This document shows positions 17,110 through 25,451 of a stretch of 64,000 nucleotides of DNA, one piece after another. Within the stretch, counting starts at the first letter, position 1; the number at the start of each line of letters is the position of its first letter. The stretch covers positions 136,674 to 200,673 of the forward strand of contig CAYPEI010000005.1 in assembly GCA_964409775.1 (NCBI GenBank), written 5' to 3'. Source of the DNA: JAHBXL01 sp964409775. GTDB taxonomy: Bacteria; Planctomycetota; Phycisphaerae; Phycisphaerales; UBA1924. A model generated the notes under the pieces. It worked only from the letters and a program-made list of their open reading frames with translations. It was not told where the DNA came from and did not search any database. Both the position numbers and the translations under genes were made by a program.

Positions 17110-17217
17110 TTCCCGTTCCCGACCGTGGAACAGGCAACGCCAAGTGCACGCTGGGCCAAGCGTGAATCCCGCTTCACCGTCGCGAGTGTGGTCGCGAGTC
17201 AATCGAAGGAGACTGAA

Positions 17218-18315
17218 ATGTTCAGACGCTGCGTAATCTCGATCTGCGTGTTGATGCTCGGCGCGAGCGGCGCCGCCTGCGCCCAGACCGGGACCTCGCC
17301 CGCCGCGCCGACCCCTGCCGCGGCGTCGAAGTTGCCGCGTGTGACCATTCTGGCCACCGGTGGCACGATTGCCGGCAAGGCCAACACAAACTCGGCCGTC
17401 GGTTACACCTCGGGCCAGGTCTCGGCTCAGGATCTCATCGACGCGGTGCCGGGCATCGAGAAGCTCGCCGCGCTGAATGCCGAGCAGATCGCCAACATCG
17501 GCAGCCAGGACATGAACGACGAAGTGTGGTTCGCACTGGCCCGACGCATTAATGAACTCTTCTCCAAGGGAGAGGCCGACGGGGTGGTCATCACCCACGG
17601 CACGGACACGATGGAGGAGACGGCGTTCTTCCTCGAGCAGGTCATCGCCAGCGACAAGCCTGTCGTGCTGGTCGGGTCGATGCGACCCTCGACCGCCATC
17701 AGCGCCGATGGCCCCGCCAATCTCTATGCTGGTGTAAAACTCGCCGTGTCGCAGGAGGCCAAAGGCCGTGGCACGATGATTGTGCTGAACGACACGATTC
17801 ACGAGTCTCGCGATGCGACCAAGACGAATACCACGAGTCTCCAGACCTTTGCCTCGCCGAATGCCGGGCCGGCGGGCTATATCAACGCCGCCTCTGTGAG
17901 TTTCGTCGAGCCTGCGCCCGAGTTCCCGCGGCCACGATTCAAACTGCCGGAGAAGGCGCCACTGCCGCGCGTCGACATCATTTACTCGCACTCGAACATG
18001 CTGGCCGACGAGGTGGCCGATGCGCACAAGCGCGGAGCCAAGGGCATCGTGCTTGCGGGTGTCGGCGACGGTAACTCGTCGAAGGCGGTGATCGACGCGC
18101 TCTCGGCGGCGGCGAAGCAGGGAACGCCGGTGGTTCGTTCAAGCCGTGTTGGCTCGGGATTCACACTCCGAAATGCAGAGGTGAACGACGACGAACTGGG
18201 ATTTGTTGCTGCTCTTGATCTCAACCCACCCAAGGCGAGGATCCTGCTGCAACTGCTGATCGCCAGCGGTGTCAAAGAGACAGCGAAGATTCAGCACGCG
18301 TTTGAGGTGAGGTAA
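17218..18315 (+). CDS. ansB: Periplasmic L-asparaginase, type II
   Basis: A 365-residue amidase that releases aspartate and ammonia from L-asparagine. It has a signal peptide (CVISICVLMLGASGAACAQ, 5-23). Catalytic Thr50 is in the first signature ATGGTIAGKA, and Thr129-Asp130 in the second (THGTDTMEE). GSMRPSTAISADGPANLY and SHSNMLADEV are further family blocks. A type II periplasmic enzyme fits the signal peptide. ATG 17218 follows GAAGGAGA with ideal spacing. It lies 108 bp after the porin gene in the same direction and opposite aspA-dcu. Its product aspartate is the substrate of AspA. Confidence 0.92.
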   Translation: MFRRCVISICVLMLGASGAACAQTGTSPAAPTPAAASKLPRVTILATGGTIAGKANTNSAVGYTSGQVSAQDLIDAVPGIEKLAALNAEQIANIGSQDMNDEVWFALARRINELFSKGEADGVVITHGTDTMEETAFFLEQVIASDKPVVLVGSMRPSTAISADGPANLYAGVKLAVSQEAKGRGTMIVLNDTIHESRDATKTNTTSLQTFASPNAGPAGYINAASVSFVEPAPEFPRPRFKLPEKAPLPRVDIIYSHSNMLADEVADAHKRGAKGIVLAGVGDGNSSKAVIDALSAAAKQGTPVVRSSRVGSGFTLRNAEVNDDELGFVAALDLNPPKARILLQLLIASGVKETAKIQHAFEVR

Positions 18316-18319
18316 GCAG

Positions 18320-18901
18320 TCACCCGGGCCGTTCGCTGCCGGATTCCTGACGTGCGTCCAGCGCTGCTCCGGCGACGAAGCGATGCTCCGCCCCGCCCGG
18401 CCGAAGCACGCTCTCCATCAGCCGGATCTGACGCACCGCAAACGGCTCCACCACGAGTGCCCGCCGCTCCACGCGCCACACCCGCGCCCCGTTTCGGAAC
18501 CTGCAAAGCGTCATGTGCGGCAGGAATCCCTGCGTGTCCCGCGGATTCCGCGCCAGTTTCGCCGCCAGCCGCCGCTGAATCTCCATCAGGCCCGCCGGGG
18601 CATCCGTCGCAACCGCCACCAGCCGCGCATCGCCGCTCTCCGGCAGGCACATCAGTTCCCGCGGCCGCAACTCAAACGCGTCCACGCCCGCCGCCGCCCG
18701 CTCTACCGACTCGGTCACATCGCCGAGTTGCCGCTCATCCGTGTCCCCGATGAACTGCAGCGTCATGTGCACTTGCTCCGGCGGCACCAGCCGGTGCTCC
18801 GGCAGGTCCATCCCACGCAGTAACTCCAGCATCATCCCCGCCGCTTCCACGGGCGGATACACCGCGACAAACAGCCGCATCACCGGCCGTCGTCTGCTCA
18901 T
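18320..18901 (-). CDS. thpR: RNA 2',3'-cyclic phosphodiesterase (LigT/ThpR)
   Basis: A 193-residue 2H phosphoesterase. The two catalytic motifs are HMTLQF (about 45-50) and HMTLCR (about 129-134), each of the HxTLx type, in the expected tandem lobes. The N-terminus MRLFVAVYPP is typical. The family hydrolyses 2',3'-cyclic phosphate ends of RNA and was once annotated as a 2'-5' RNA ligase. The start overlaps the stop of the GT9 gene by 4 bp (18898-18901), so it is translationally coupled. It is convergent with the asparaginase, with only 4 bp between stops and no visible terminator. Confidence 0.88.
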   Translation of the reverse strand: MSRRRPVMRLFVAVYPPVEAAGMMLELLRGMDLPEHRLVPPEQVHMTLQFIGDTDERQLGDVTESVERAAAGVDAFELRPRELMCLPESGDARLVAVATDAPAGLMEIQRRLAAKLARNPRDTQGFLPHMTLCRFRNGARVWRVERRALVVEPFAVRQIRLMESVLRPGGAEHRFVAGAALDARQESGSERPG

Positions 18902-20079
18902 CGTTCCGACGCTCCACGTGAGGAAGGGAAGTTCCTGCTACCCAACTGGAAGGCTGGTAAAGCGGCTCCTGCCTTCGCAACCTTGTCCACCGCTTCACCA
19001 TCCGGCCCGGTCCCTGTCTTCCACATCCGACATCCCACATCCGCCATCCGACACTTCTCGATCACCATCCCCACCGTCACTCGCTCCATCATTTCCCGGC
19101 CGCGTTGCTCATCCTTGTGATCGAACAGGTCCCCCTCGCGCACCACCTGCAACACGCTCTCCGCACGGCCATATGGCCCGACGCGGGACACATCCGTCGG
19201 CCCATAGATCGCCACGATTGGCCGATCGAACCCCACCGCCATGTGCACCGCGGCCGAATCGTTCGCAATCACCAGGCTCGACGCCTCGATCACCGCCAGC
19301 AGCCGCGCAATGCTCGTCGCGCCCACCAGATCAATCACCCGCGCATCCCGCCTCGCCAACTCCAGCAGCGGCCCGATCTGCCCGCGCTCCGACGTTGCAC
19401 CCACAATCGCGACCGCCTCGAACCGACCCTCATCGAGCAGCCACCGCGCCACTTCCGCGTACCGCTCCGCCGGCCAGAGTTTCCCGGGCCAGCGGCTTGT
19501 CGGCGCGATCACTGCGTACCGCCTCCCGCCCAGGCTCGCATCTGCGTGAACCGTGTCTCGCTCCGCCGCGGCCGAGTACAGCCGCAGATCTCGTACGGCT
19601 GCCGTTCCAGTCGCCGCGACTGCCAGCCGCAGCATCCGATCGACGGTGTGCTCGCCCATTGGCACGTCGATGCGCTCATTCAGCCCGATCCACCCGATCT
19701 CCTCCGCGTTCGCATACCCGATCCGCCGCGGCGCGCCTGTTGCCAGCGCAAAGAGCCCGGATCGCAGCAGTCCCTGGCAATCCACCACCACGTCATAGCG
19801 CTCGCGTCGCAGTGCGCCCAGCCATCGCACCAGCGCCCCCAGGGCAGTGGGGGACCGCCACCACTTCGCCAGTCCCGTCCGCGGGAAGGGCACCACCCGC
19901 CCCAGGTCCGGATGCTCCTCGATCGCCGCGGCGAACGAATCCTGCACCATCCAATCGACCCGCGCATTGGGCCATGCGCGCTTGAGCGTCGCCAGCACCG
20001 GCACCGTGCGGCAAACATCCCCCAGCGCGCTCGGCCGGATGATCAGAATGCGCTCGGGTTCGCGTGCCATGCTTGTCAT
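18898..20079 (-). CDS. Glycosyltransferase family 9 (heptosyltransferase-like)
   Basis: A 393-residue GT-B fold enzyme of the ADP-heptose:LPS heptosyltransferase family. ILIIRPSALGDVCRTVPVLATLK is the N-terminal donor/acceptor loop. YDVVVDCQGLLRSGL, YAVIAPTSRWPGKLWP and SLVIANDSAAVHMAVGFDRPIVAIYGPTD match the conserved blocks, including the late nucleotide-sugar site. Residues from about 340 on are not family-like; they are encoded by a region with heptamer repeats and a Gly/Ala/Ser-rich tail. Together with KdsB this suggests a Kdo-type core. A TAGGAT hexamer lies 9 nt before ATG 20079; ATG 20070 is also possible. Confidence 0.85.
   Translation of the reverse strand: MTSMAREPERILIIRPSALGDVCRTVPVLATLKRAWPNARVDWMVQDSFAAAIEEHPDLGRVVPFPRTGLAKWWRSPTALGALVRWLGALRRERYDVVVDCQGLLRSGLFALATGAPRRIGYANAEEIGWIGLNERIDVPMGEHTVDRMLRLAVAATGTAAVRDLRLYSAAAERDTVHADASLGGRRYAVIAPTSRWPGKLWPAERYAEVARWLLDEGRFEAVAIVGATSERGQIGPLLELARRDARVIDLVGATSIARLLAVIEASSLVIANDSAAVHMAVGFDRPIVAIYGPTDVSRVGPYGRAESVLQVVREGDLFDHKDEQRGREMMERVTVGMVIEKCRMADVGCRMWKTGTGPDGEAVDKVAKAGAALPAFQLGSRNFPSSRGASER
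19024..19051. repeat. Four tandem heptamers inside the GT9 3' end
   Basis: Units CATCCGA, CATCCCA, CATCCGC and CATCCGA run head to tail (read on the + strand). They fall within the non-conserved C-terminal tail of the GT9 gene. Because seven is not a multiple of three, any change in copy number would change the frame. Confidence 0.7.
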
Positions 20080-20148
20080 ACCCGCCGAATCCTAGGGAAC
20101 AACGATCATCGACCATCGCCGGTACACTCCGCGAACCGGAGCCTCCGC

Positions 20149-21387
20149 ATGCTGGTCCGCACGCTGCTCGCCTTCACGTTGCTGATATTCTGGCCGTTTA
20201 CCGGGCACGCCCCCGCGCTGACCGAGTCTCGGTCCGCCGATCCTCGCCAGTCTACAGCGGTCCTCTCCCTCTGGATCGATCCGTCTCCTCTGCCGCACGG
20301 CGCAGACGCCGAGTCCGAAGCCAGAGTCTTCGAGCAAACCCTGACCCGGACTGTCGAGATCTTCTTCCCAATCAAAGAAGCCAGCAGAACCGCAGTTCAC
20401 GCCGCCGCTGCGGCTTTTTCTGATCGAAAGCCCGTGCTCTTGCAGGTCTCACAATTCGAGTCCGGCTCGCCGGTCGTCGAGTTCATTTCCCAAGCCGTGC
20501 AGCCGAGTGCGGCAGCCGCCGTCCTGACGCACCGTCAATGGGAATCCGCCCAGCGCGGCGCAGATGACGGTATTCCCGTCATCGAACTCTTCGTCGATGT
20601 CGATGCGCTCCGCCGCGAGTTCCTGGACAGTTTCGCCTCCGGCCGTGCCGGCCGGGTGATCCACGCCCTCGGCATCCCCAACGCCCGAACGCTCGCGCTC
20701 CATGGCCGGTGGGTTCCGTCCGACAAGGTTCCGCTGGTTGATCCGGACCTGCCGCTCCCACCCGCCTCGCGTCGCATCGGAGACTATGCCGCGATGAAGG
20801 GGCCGCCTCTCATCCGTATGGACCTCAGTTGGAACTCCCGCTCGGATGAACCCACCACGATCCGTGGCATAAATGTCGCCGCCTCCCACTGGCCCGTTGC
20901 GCAGCTCCGCATGGAGCCGCCTCCCGCACCCTTCCTGTGCCTGTTCCGCGCCAACTTCCGCGCATGGCTCGAGAGTGCAATCAAGATTCGTGCCGCGTGG
21001 CTGGATCCCATGTCCGCCGGCGCGATTGAGGAGTCCTGCGCCGCCTGGCTCAAGGGCAACCGGCCCGCTGTCGACCGCATCATCGGTGCAGTGCCCGCCT
21101 GGCTTGTTGTCCATCCGAGTACGCGCGGGCCGGAGTGGTTCATCGCCCAGGCACCGCTGCGTGCTGAGAACGCCAGTCCCGATCCGATCGTCCGCGAGAT
21201 GGATCAGTTGCTCCGCAGGCAGTTCGCCGACCAGATCCGGATCATCCCCGATGGCGGCTCGCGATTCTCCGCACCCGTCGACTGGCCGGTGAGCGTGATC
21301 GGCTGGAATCCCGCGCCCCGTCCGGCGCTCTCCACACTTCACTTCCACATAGATCTTCGCGGCGGTGCGGCCGACCCTGCAAAATGA
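20149..21387 (+). CDS. Exported protein of unknown function
   Basis: A 412-residue protein that I do not recognise. A signal peptide (LVRTLLAFTLLIFWPFTGHAPA) is followed by mixed alpha/beta sequence without TM segments. It has no repeats and no recognised catalytic motif; three Cys occur (FLCLF and EESCAAWL included). TACACT at 20123-20128 with GGAG before ATG 20149 gives a plausible promoter and Shine-Dalgarno. The same frame is open back to 19105, but that part is the reverse of the GT9 gene and is not real. It is divergent from GT9 and convergent with ahcY. It probably acts in the periplasm. Confidence 0.65.
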   Translation: MLVRTLLAFTLLIFWPFTGHAPALTESRSADPRQSTAVLSLWIDPSPLPHGADAESEARVFEQTLTRTVEIFFPIKEASRTAVHAAAAAFSDRKPVLLQVSQFESGSPVVEFISQAVQPSAAAAVLTHRQWESAQRGADDGIPVIELFVDVDALRREFLDSFASGRAGRVIHALGIPNARTLALHGRWVPSDKVPLVDPDLPLPPASRRIGDYAAMKGPPLIRMDLSWNSRSDEPTTIRGINVAASHWPVAQLRMEPPPAPFLCLFRANFRAWLESAIKIRAAWLDPMSAGAIEESCAAWLKGNRPAVDRIIGAVPAWLVVHPSTRGPEWFIAQAPLRAENASPDPIVREMDQLLRRQFADQIRIIPDGGSRFSAPVDWPVSVIGWNPAPRPALSTLHFHIDLRGGAADPAK

Positions 21388-21391
21388 ACAA

Positions 21392-21413
21392 GGGGCCGGA
21401 TTGCTCCGGCCCC
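21392..21413 (-). terminator. Terminator of ahcY
   Basis: GGGGCCGGA (21392-21400) and TCCGGCCCC (21405-21413) form a perfect 9-bp stem with loop TTGC. On the minus strand the stem is followed by a T-rich run (TTGTTCATTTT). It sits between convergent genes and may serve both. Confidence 0.75.
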
Positions 21414-21441
21414 TCGTCAGGTCCTGTGAGTGTGCTGTCGA

Positions 21442-22998
21442 TCAATACCGGTAGTGCTCGGCCTTGTAGGGACCATCCGGCGACACGCCGAGGTAGTCCG
21501 CCTGTTCCTTGCTCAGCCGCGTGAGCCTGACGCCCAGTTTGGCCAGGTGGAGCCTGGCGACCTCCTCATCGAGCTTCTTGGGGAGGGTGTACACCTTGCC
21601 CGTCTCGTACTTGAAGCCGCTAAGCGTCGGCTTGTTGTTGGCGTTGAGCCAGAGGTCGAGTTGCGCGATCGTCTGGTTCGTGAAACTCGAACTCATCACA
21701 AAACTCGGGTGTCCGGTCGCGCAGCCGAGGTTCATCAGCCTGCCCTCGGCCAGCACGAGAATGCTCCGGTTGCTCTTAGGGAACACGAACTCGTCGTACT
21801 GCGCCTTGATGTTCACCCGCTTCACCGAGCCGGATTTCACCGCCGCGTACAGGCCGGCCATGTCAATCTCGTTGTCGAAGTGGCCGATGTTGGCGACGAT
21901 GGCCTTATCCTTCATCCGCTGCATGTGATCGAGTGTGATGACGTTCTTGTTGCCGGTGGCGGTGATGAAAATGTCCGCCGAATCGACGACATCCTCAAGG
22001 ACAGCGATCTGGTATCCCTCCATCGCCGCCTGCAGTGCGTTGATGGGGTCGATCTCCGTCACGATCACGCGGCAGCCTTGCCCACGCAGCGCCTGTGCAC
22101 ACCCCTTGCCCACATCGCCGTAGCCCAGCACCACCGCGACCTTGCCGGACAGCATCACGTCCGTCGCGCGATTGAGCCCGTCCACCAGCGAGTGCCTGCA
22201 TCCGTACAGGTTGTCAAACTTGCTCTTGGTCGCGCTGTCGTTGACGTTGATTGCCGGGAAAGCGAGTTGGCCCTTCTTGGCCATGTCGTACAGCCGGTGC
22301 ACGCCCGTGGTCGTCTCCTCGCTGACGCCCTTGATCTCCTTGCAGATCCTCGTCCAGTATCCCGGGCGAGCGGCGATCGTTTCCCGTAGCAGGCCCAGGA
22401 TCACGCCCCACTCTTCCGGATCGGCCTTGGCGTTGAACTCCGGGACCTTGCCCGCCTTCTCAAACTCTGCGCCCTTGTGCACGAGCAGCGTCGCGTCGCC
22501 CCCGTCATCGAGGATGAGGTTGGGGCCGACGGTCTTGCCGGCCGCATCCGTGAAGTTGAAGATCTGGTCCGTGCACCACCAGTACTCCTCCAGCGTCTCA
22601 CCCTTCCACGCGAACACGGGGGTGCCCTTCGGTGCGGCGGGAGTGCCATCATGTCCCACCACGACCGCGGCCGCGGCGGAATCCTGGGTGCTGAAAATGT
22701 TGCAACTCGCCCAGCGCACGTCCGCACCGAGTTCCACAAGCGTCTCGATCAGCACCGCCGTCTGCACCGTCATGTGCAGGGACCCGGCGATCCGCGCGCC
22801 CTTGAGCGGCTTCTGGCCCTTGTACCGCTCTCGCAACGCCATCAACCCCGGCATCTCGTGCTCGGCGAGGCGGATCTCCTTCCGCCCGAGTTCGTAGTCG
22901 TTCAGGTCGCGGACCTTGAAGTCGATCCTGCCGATTCTGTCGACCGTGAGGCTCTTGGGCTTGGAAGGGCTTACCGGAGGCTTCGTCATCGTCGTCAT
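21442..22998 (-). CDS. ahcY: S-adenosylhomocysteine hydrolase
   Basis: A 518-residue NAD-dependent enzyme that splits S-adenosylhomocysteine into adenosine and homocysteine, removing the product inhibitor of methyltransferases. LHMTVQTAVLIETL, WASCNIFSTQD and FPAINVNDSATKSKFDNLYGCRHSLVDG match the substrate site, with the catalytic Lys and Asp in that last block. VVLGYGDVGKGCAQAL is the NAD-binding motif. The end KAEHYRY is the conserved C-terminal tail with Lys and Tyr that reach the partner subunit's NAD. ATG 22998 has CAGGAGA upstream. It lies 86 bp behind a SahR-like regulator in the same direction and probably shares its promoter. Confidence 0.96.
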   Translation of the reverse strand: MTTMTKPPVSPSKPKSLTVDRIGRIDFKVRDLNDYELGRKEIRLAEHEMPGLMALRERYKGQKPLKGARIAGSLHMTVQTAVLIETLVELGADVRWASCNIFSTQDSAAAAVVVGHDGTPAAPKGTPVFAWKGETLEEYWWCTDQIFNFTDAAGKTVGPNLILDDGGDATLLVHKGAEFEKAGKVPEFNAKADPEEWGVILGLLRETIAARPGYWTRICKEIKGVSEETTTGVHRLYDMAKKGQLAFPAINVNDSATKSKFDNLYGCRHSLVDGLNRATDVMLSGKVAVVLGYGDVGKGCAQALRGQGCRVIVTEIDPINALQAAMEGYQIAVLEDVVDSADIFITATGNKNVITLDHMQRMKDKAIVANIGHFDNEIDMAGLYAAVKSGSVKRVNIKAQYDEFVFPKSNRSILVLAEGRLMNLGCATGHPSFVMSSSFTNQTIAQLDLWLNANNKPTLSGFKYETGKVYTLPKKLDEEVARLHLAKLGVRLTRLSKEQADYLGVSPDGPYKAEHYRY

Positions 22999-23084
22999 GT
23001 GTTCTCCTGTCGAATCGTGAATGCGTGGATGTTCATTGGTTCGTATGAGACTTTCGGGTTTGCGACTCCCATCGCGGGCAGCCG

Positions 23085-24089
23085 CTACCCGTTCCGTCGT
23101 GCTGTACAGGCAAAGAGGCCGGGTCCCTTCGCTTCCGCTTCGGGTGTCAATGCGACAAACCGTGGTTCCGCGAAGCCTGCCTTTCGAATCTCCGTGGCAA
23201 GACCCGTTTCGCCGAAGCCCAACCAGTGGTGTCCCATCGTGTGACGATAACTCTGGCGGTCGTGTTCCACCATGTCCACGATCAGCGCCACGCCGCCGGG
23301 CCGGAGTACGCGGTACATCTCGCCAAGTGCAGAGGCAAGATCGGGCACGTGGTGGAGCACAAGGAATGCCACCGCCGCATCCGCGATGCCACCCTCCAGC
23401 GGCAGACTCTGGATCTCACCACGCACAAACTCGACATTCTCCCTGCCGACGAGCCGCTTCTTCGCGGCATTCAGCATGGCGGCGGATGCGTCCACGGCGA
23501 AAACGCGCTTCACAAGCGGGCTGAGCAACTCCGCTACATTGCCCGTTCCACAGCCGATGTCCACGACGGTCCAGTCGCGGGGAAGCAGTGCCAGCAGACT
23601 CTCCGCTGTGAACTTCGAGCCGAACAGTTCGCCGCGGACGTCGTCCCATTGCCCGGCGACTCGGCCGAAGAACGCCTGCGAATCCTGCCTGCGCTCGGCG
23701 AGCACTGATGCCAGCCGTCGTACATCTTCCGCAAGTTCCGCCGTGGTGCCCGTTCCCGTCGGTCCGCCCAGTTGTTCGCGGACCACGAGCCACAGTTCGC
23801 GGCACGAGTCCGGTAGATCGTCAAGCAGCAGGCGATAGAACGTCGCTGTGCCCTCTGTCCGCTTCCCGAGCCAGCCGCCATCCCCAAGCACCTTGAGATG
23901 ACGCGACACCGTGCTCTGCGGAAGTTGCACGATTCGCGCTACTTCGCCGACCGACAGTTCCTCGCGCTCGAGCAGCCGGAGGATTCGGAGGCGCACCATT
24001 TCGCCCAGTGCGACCAGGCGGTCCGTCAAGAGGGAGTTGTGGGCGGATCGTTTCACGTGATCGGTGGCTTCAGTCACCTGTATCGGCAA
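23085..24089 (-). CDS. ArsR-family regulator fused to a SAM-binding methyltransferase domain (SahR-like)
   Basis: A protein of about 330 residues. Residues about 20-85 form a winged helix of ArsR type (LSVGEVARIVQLPQSTVSRHLKVLGDGGWLGKR). Residues about 150-330 are a class I methyltransferase fold: VVDIGCGTGNVAELLSP is the SAM motif, VFAVDAS follows, then VLHHVPDLASALGEMYRVLRPGG. In several proteobacteria, ArsR-methyltransferase fusions next to ahcY (SahR) sense S-adenosylhomocysteine and repress methionine-cycle genes. Position and architecture here fit that role. The start is uncertain: TTG 24089, GTG 24077 or GTG 24056 are in frame. Its promoter overlaps a 28-bp dyad. Confidence 0.85.
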   Translation of the reverse strand: MPIQVTEATDHVKRSAHNSLLTDRLVALGEMVRLRILRLLEREELSVGEVARIVQLPQSTVSRHLKVLGDGGWLGKRTEGTATFYRLLLDDLPDSCRELWLVVREQLGGPTGTGTTAELAEDVRRLASVLAERRQDSQAFFGRVAGQWDDVRGELFGSKFTAESLLALLPRDWTVVDIGCGTGNVAELLSPLVKRVFAVDASAAMLNAAKKRLVGRENVEFVRGEIQSLPLEGGIADAAVAFLVLHHVPDLASALGEMYRVLRPGGVALIVDMVEHDRQSYRHTMGHHWLGFGETGLATEIRKAGFAEPRFVALTPEAEAKGPGLFACTARRNG

Positions 24090-24105
24090 CGTCTGGGAGG
24101 CAGAT

Positions 24106-24133
24106 TCATCCGTACATCCGGATAAACGGATGA
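24106..24133. promoter_or_regulatory. 28-bp dyad operator candidate
   Basis: Outer arms TCATCCGT (24106-24113) and ACGGATGA (24126-24133) are perfect inverted repeats, and the centre ATCCGGAT (24116-24123) is itself a palindrome on the same axis. Twelve of 14 base pairs are symmetric. It covers the end of the -10 box and the expected start site of the sahR-like gene, the usual place for an ArsR-family repressor. Confidence 0.7.
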
Positions 24134-24157
24134 TAGTTTGGGGGCTTCAATGGTCAA
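24130..24157 (-). promoter_or_regulatory. Promoter of sahR-like gene and probably ahcY
   Basis: Read on the minus strand, TTGACC (24157-24152) and TATCAT (24135-24130) are 16 bp apart, each matching five of six consensus bases. Start of transcription is expected near 24123, inside the dyad. Confidence 0.7.
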
Positions 24158-24251
24158 GTACGCCGGCACCCAATCAGAATCCTGACCGTCGACTCCAAGT
24201 TCGCACCGTTTGCGCCGCTGAGGGCCCGCCCGTGCCCCGGCCGCCAGTCTG

Positions 24252-24257
24252 TATTCT
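24252..24257 (+). promoter_or_regulatory. -10-like hexamer before DUF4105 gene
   Basis: TATTCT ends 6 nt before ATG 24264. No Shine-Dalgarno is visible and the -35 region is unclear. Leaderless start suspected. Confidence 0.4.
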
Positions 24258-24263
24258 GCGCAG

Positions 24264-25325
24264 ATGACTGGCCAAAGACGGTGGCTGCGAGCGGGCATCC
24301 GCGTGACGGCGAGTCTCGCCGCGGCGTTGGTGATGCTGATCATGACCGGTTGGGGGGTCTTGATGCTGCATTACTCGAACCTTCCGTGGGGCTGGCTGCG
24401 GGACTCCGCCGCGGCGGTGTTTGGGGCGGGTGCGATCGCCGCTCTTCTCGTCGCTGTGTGCACTTTGCGATGGCGTTGGCGTGCGGCGGGTGCGTTTGCG
24501 GTAATCTGGCTTGGGCTAGTGGTGTGGTTCCGGCTCATACCGCCGTCGAGTACCCGGGACTGGCAACCGGATGTTGCGCGTGCGGCCAGCGTCCGGATTG
24601 AAGGGGATCGGGTGACCATCGAAAATGTGCGCAACTTCACGTACCGCACCGAGACGGACTACGACGGGCGGTGGGAAACCAGGAGTTACGACCTCTCGAA
24701 ACTGGACGGGCACGATCTGATCTTCGTGTACTGGGGGTCGCCCGCGATCGCCCACACGATGATCTCGTTCCGCTTTCGGGACGCGTCAAAGCCCGGCGGC
24801 TTCGAGTTCCTGCCCATCTCCATCGAGGTTCGCAAGGAGAAGGGGGAGTCCTACTCCGCCATTGCCGGGTTCTTCCGCCAGTTCGAGTTGTTCTACGTCA
24901 TCGCTGATGAGCGTGATGTGATCGGCCTGCGGACCAACTATCGCGGCGAGGACGTGTACGTGTATCGAACAGTGTCGACGCCAGAGCGTTCTCGCCGGAT
25001 CCTGCTGAACTACCTCGCTGCCGCGGATGGGCTCTCGCGTCGCGCTGCCTGGTACAACGCGCTCACCGACAACTGCACCAATGGGATCGTCTATCACGTC
25101 CGCGCACTGGGCGACAAACTGCCGTACACATGGGAACTGCTTTTCACCGGGTACGCGGATCGCTATGCGTACAAAGCCGGCGGGTTCGGCACCGACCTGC
25201 CGTTCGAAGAACTGAGGCGGCGCTCAAGAGTCAACGATGCCGCTCGCGGCCGCGACCGGGACGAGTCGTTCTCGGCGATCATTCGACGTGGGCTGCCGGG
25301 CTACGCAGAGATCGAATCGAGGTGA
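24264..25325 (+). CDS. DUF4105 family membrane protein
   Basis: A 353-residue protein. Three hydrophobic segments occupy about 12-95, then a long soluble domain. VRNFTYRTETDYDGRWETRSYDLSKLDGHDLIFVYWG and WYNALTDNCTNGIVYHV are the conserved blocks of DUF4105; the second holds an N-C-T triad resembling a Cys peptidase or amidase site, and His residues follow. IAHTMISFRF and the EVRKEKGESYSA block also fit. The family's biochemical role is not settled. The soluble domain should face the periplasm. It is divergent from the sahR-like gene and convergent with the RRM gene across a strong terminator. Confidence 0.8.
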   Translation: MTGQRRWLRAGIRVTASLAAALVMLIMTGWGVLMLHYSNLPWGWLRDSAAAVFGAGAIAALLVAVCTLRWRWRAAGAFAVIWLGLVVWFRLIPPSSTRDWQPDVARAASVRIEGDRVTIENVRNFTYRTETDYDGRWETRSYDLSKLDGHDLIFVYWGSPAIAHTMISFRFRDASKPGGFEFLPISIEVRKEKGESYSAIAGFFRQFELFYVIADERDVIGLRTNYRGEDVYVYRTVSTPERSRRILLNYLAAADGLSRRAAWYNALTDNCTNGIVYHVRALGDKLPYTWELLFTGYADRYAYKAGGFGTDLPFEELRRRSRVNDAARGRDRDESFSAIIRRGLPGYAEIESR

Positions 25326-25356
25326 GGATGCCGTCCGGTCTGGGCTCTGAATGAAA

Positions 25357-25385
25357 AAGGCCGGGACCCACTTGGTCCCGGCCTT
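25357..25385. terminator. Bidirectional intrinsic terminator
   Basis: AAGGCCGGGACC (25357-25368) and GGTCCCGGCCTT (25374-25385) form a perfect 12-bp stem with loop CACTT. It lies between the convergent DUF4105 and RRM genes. On the minus strand five T residues continue past the stem (complement of AAAAA at 25354-25358). Confidence 0.8.
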
Positions 25386-25451
25386 GTCGATTTGAAGAAG
25401 AGGGTCAATCGATGCACCCGCACACGAAGCGGGCTGCACGATTACACCGGC

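Noticed and set aside
15913..18027. 704-codon minus-strand open frame across the porin and asparaginase
   Set aside because: It is antisense to two genes with clear family motifs and signal peptides, and its translation is Arg/Asp/His-rich without domains.
19105..20148. Upstream extension of the exported unknown
   Set aside because: This part is the exact reverse of the GT9 gene; the signal peptide and Shine-Dalgarno at 20149 mark the true start.
22999..23084. SAH or SAM riboswitch before ahcY
   Set aside because: The 86-bp gap shows no convincing conserved core or pseudoknot by eye, and regulation is explained by the upstream SahR-like gene.
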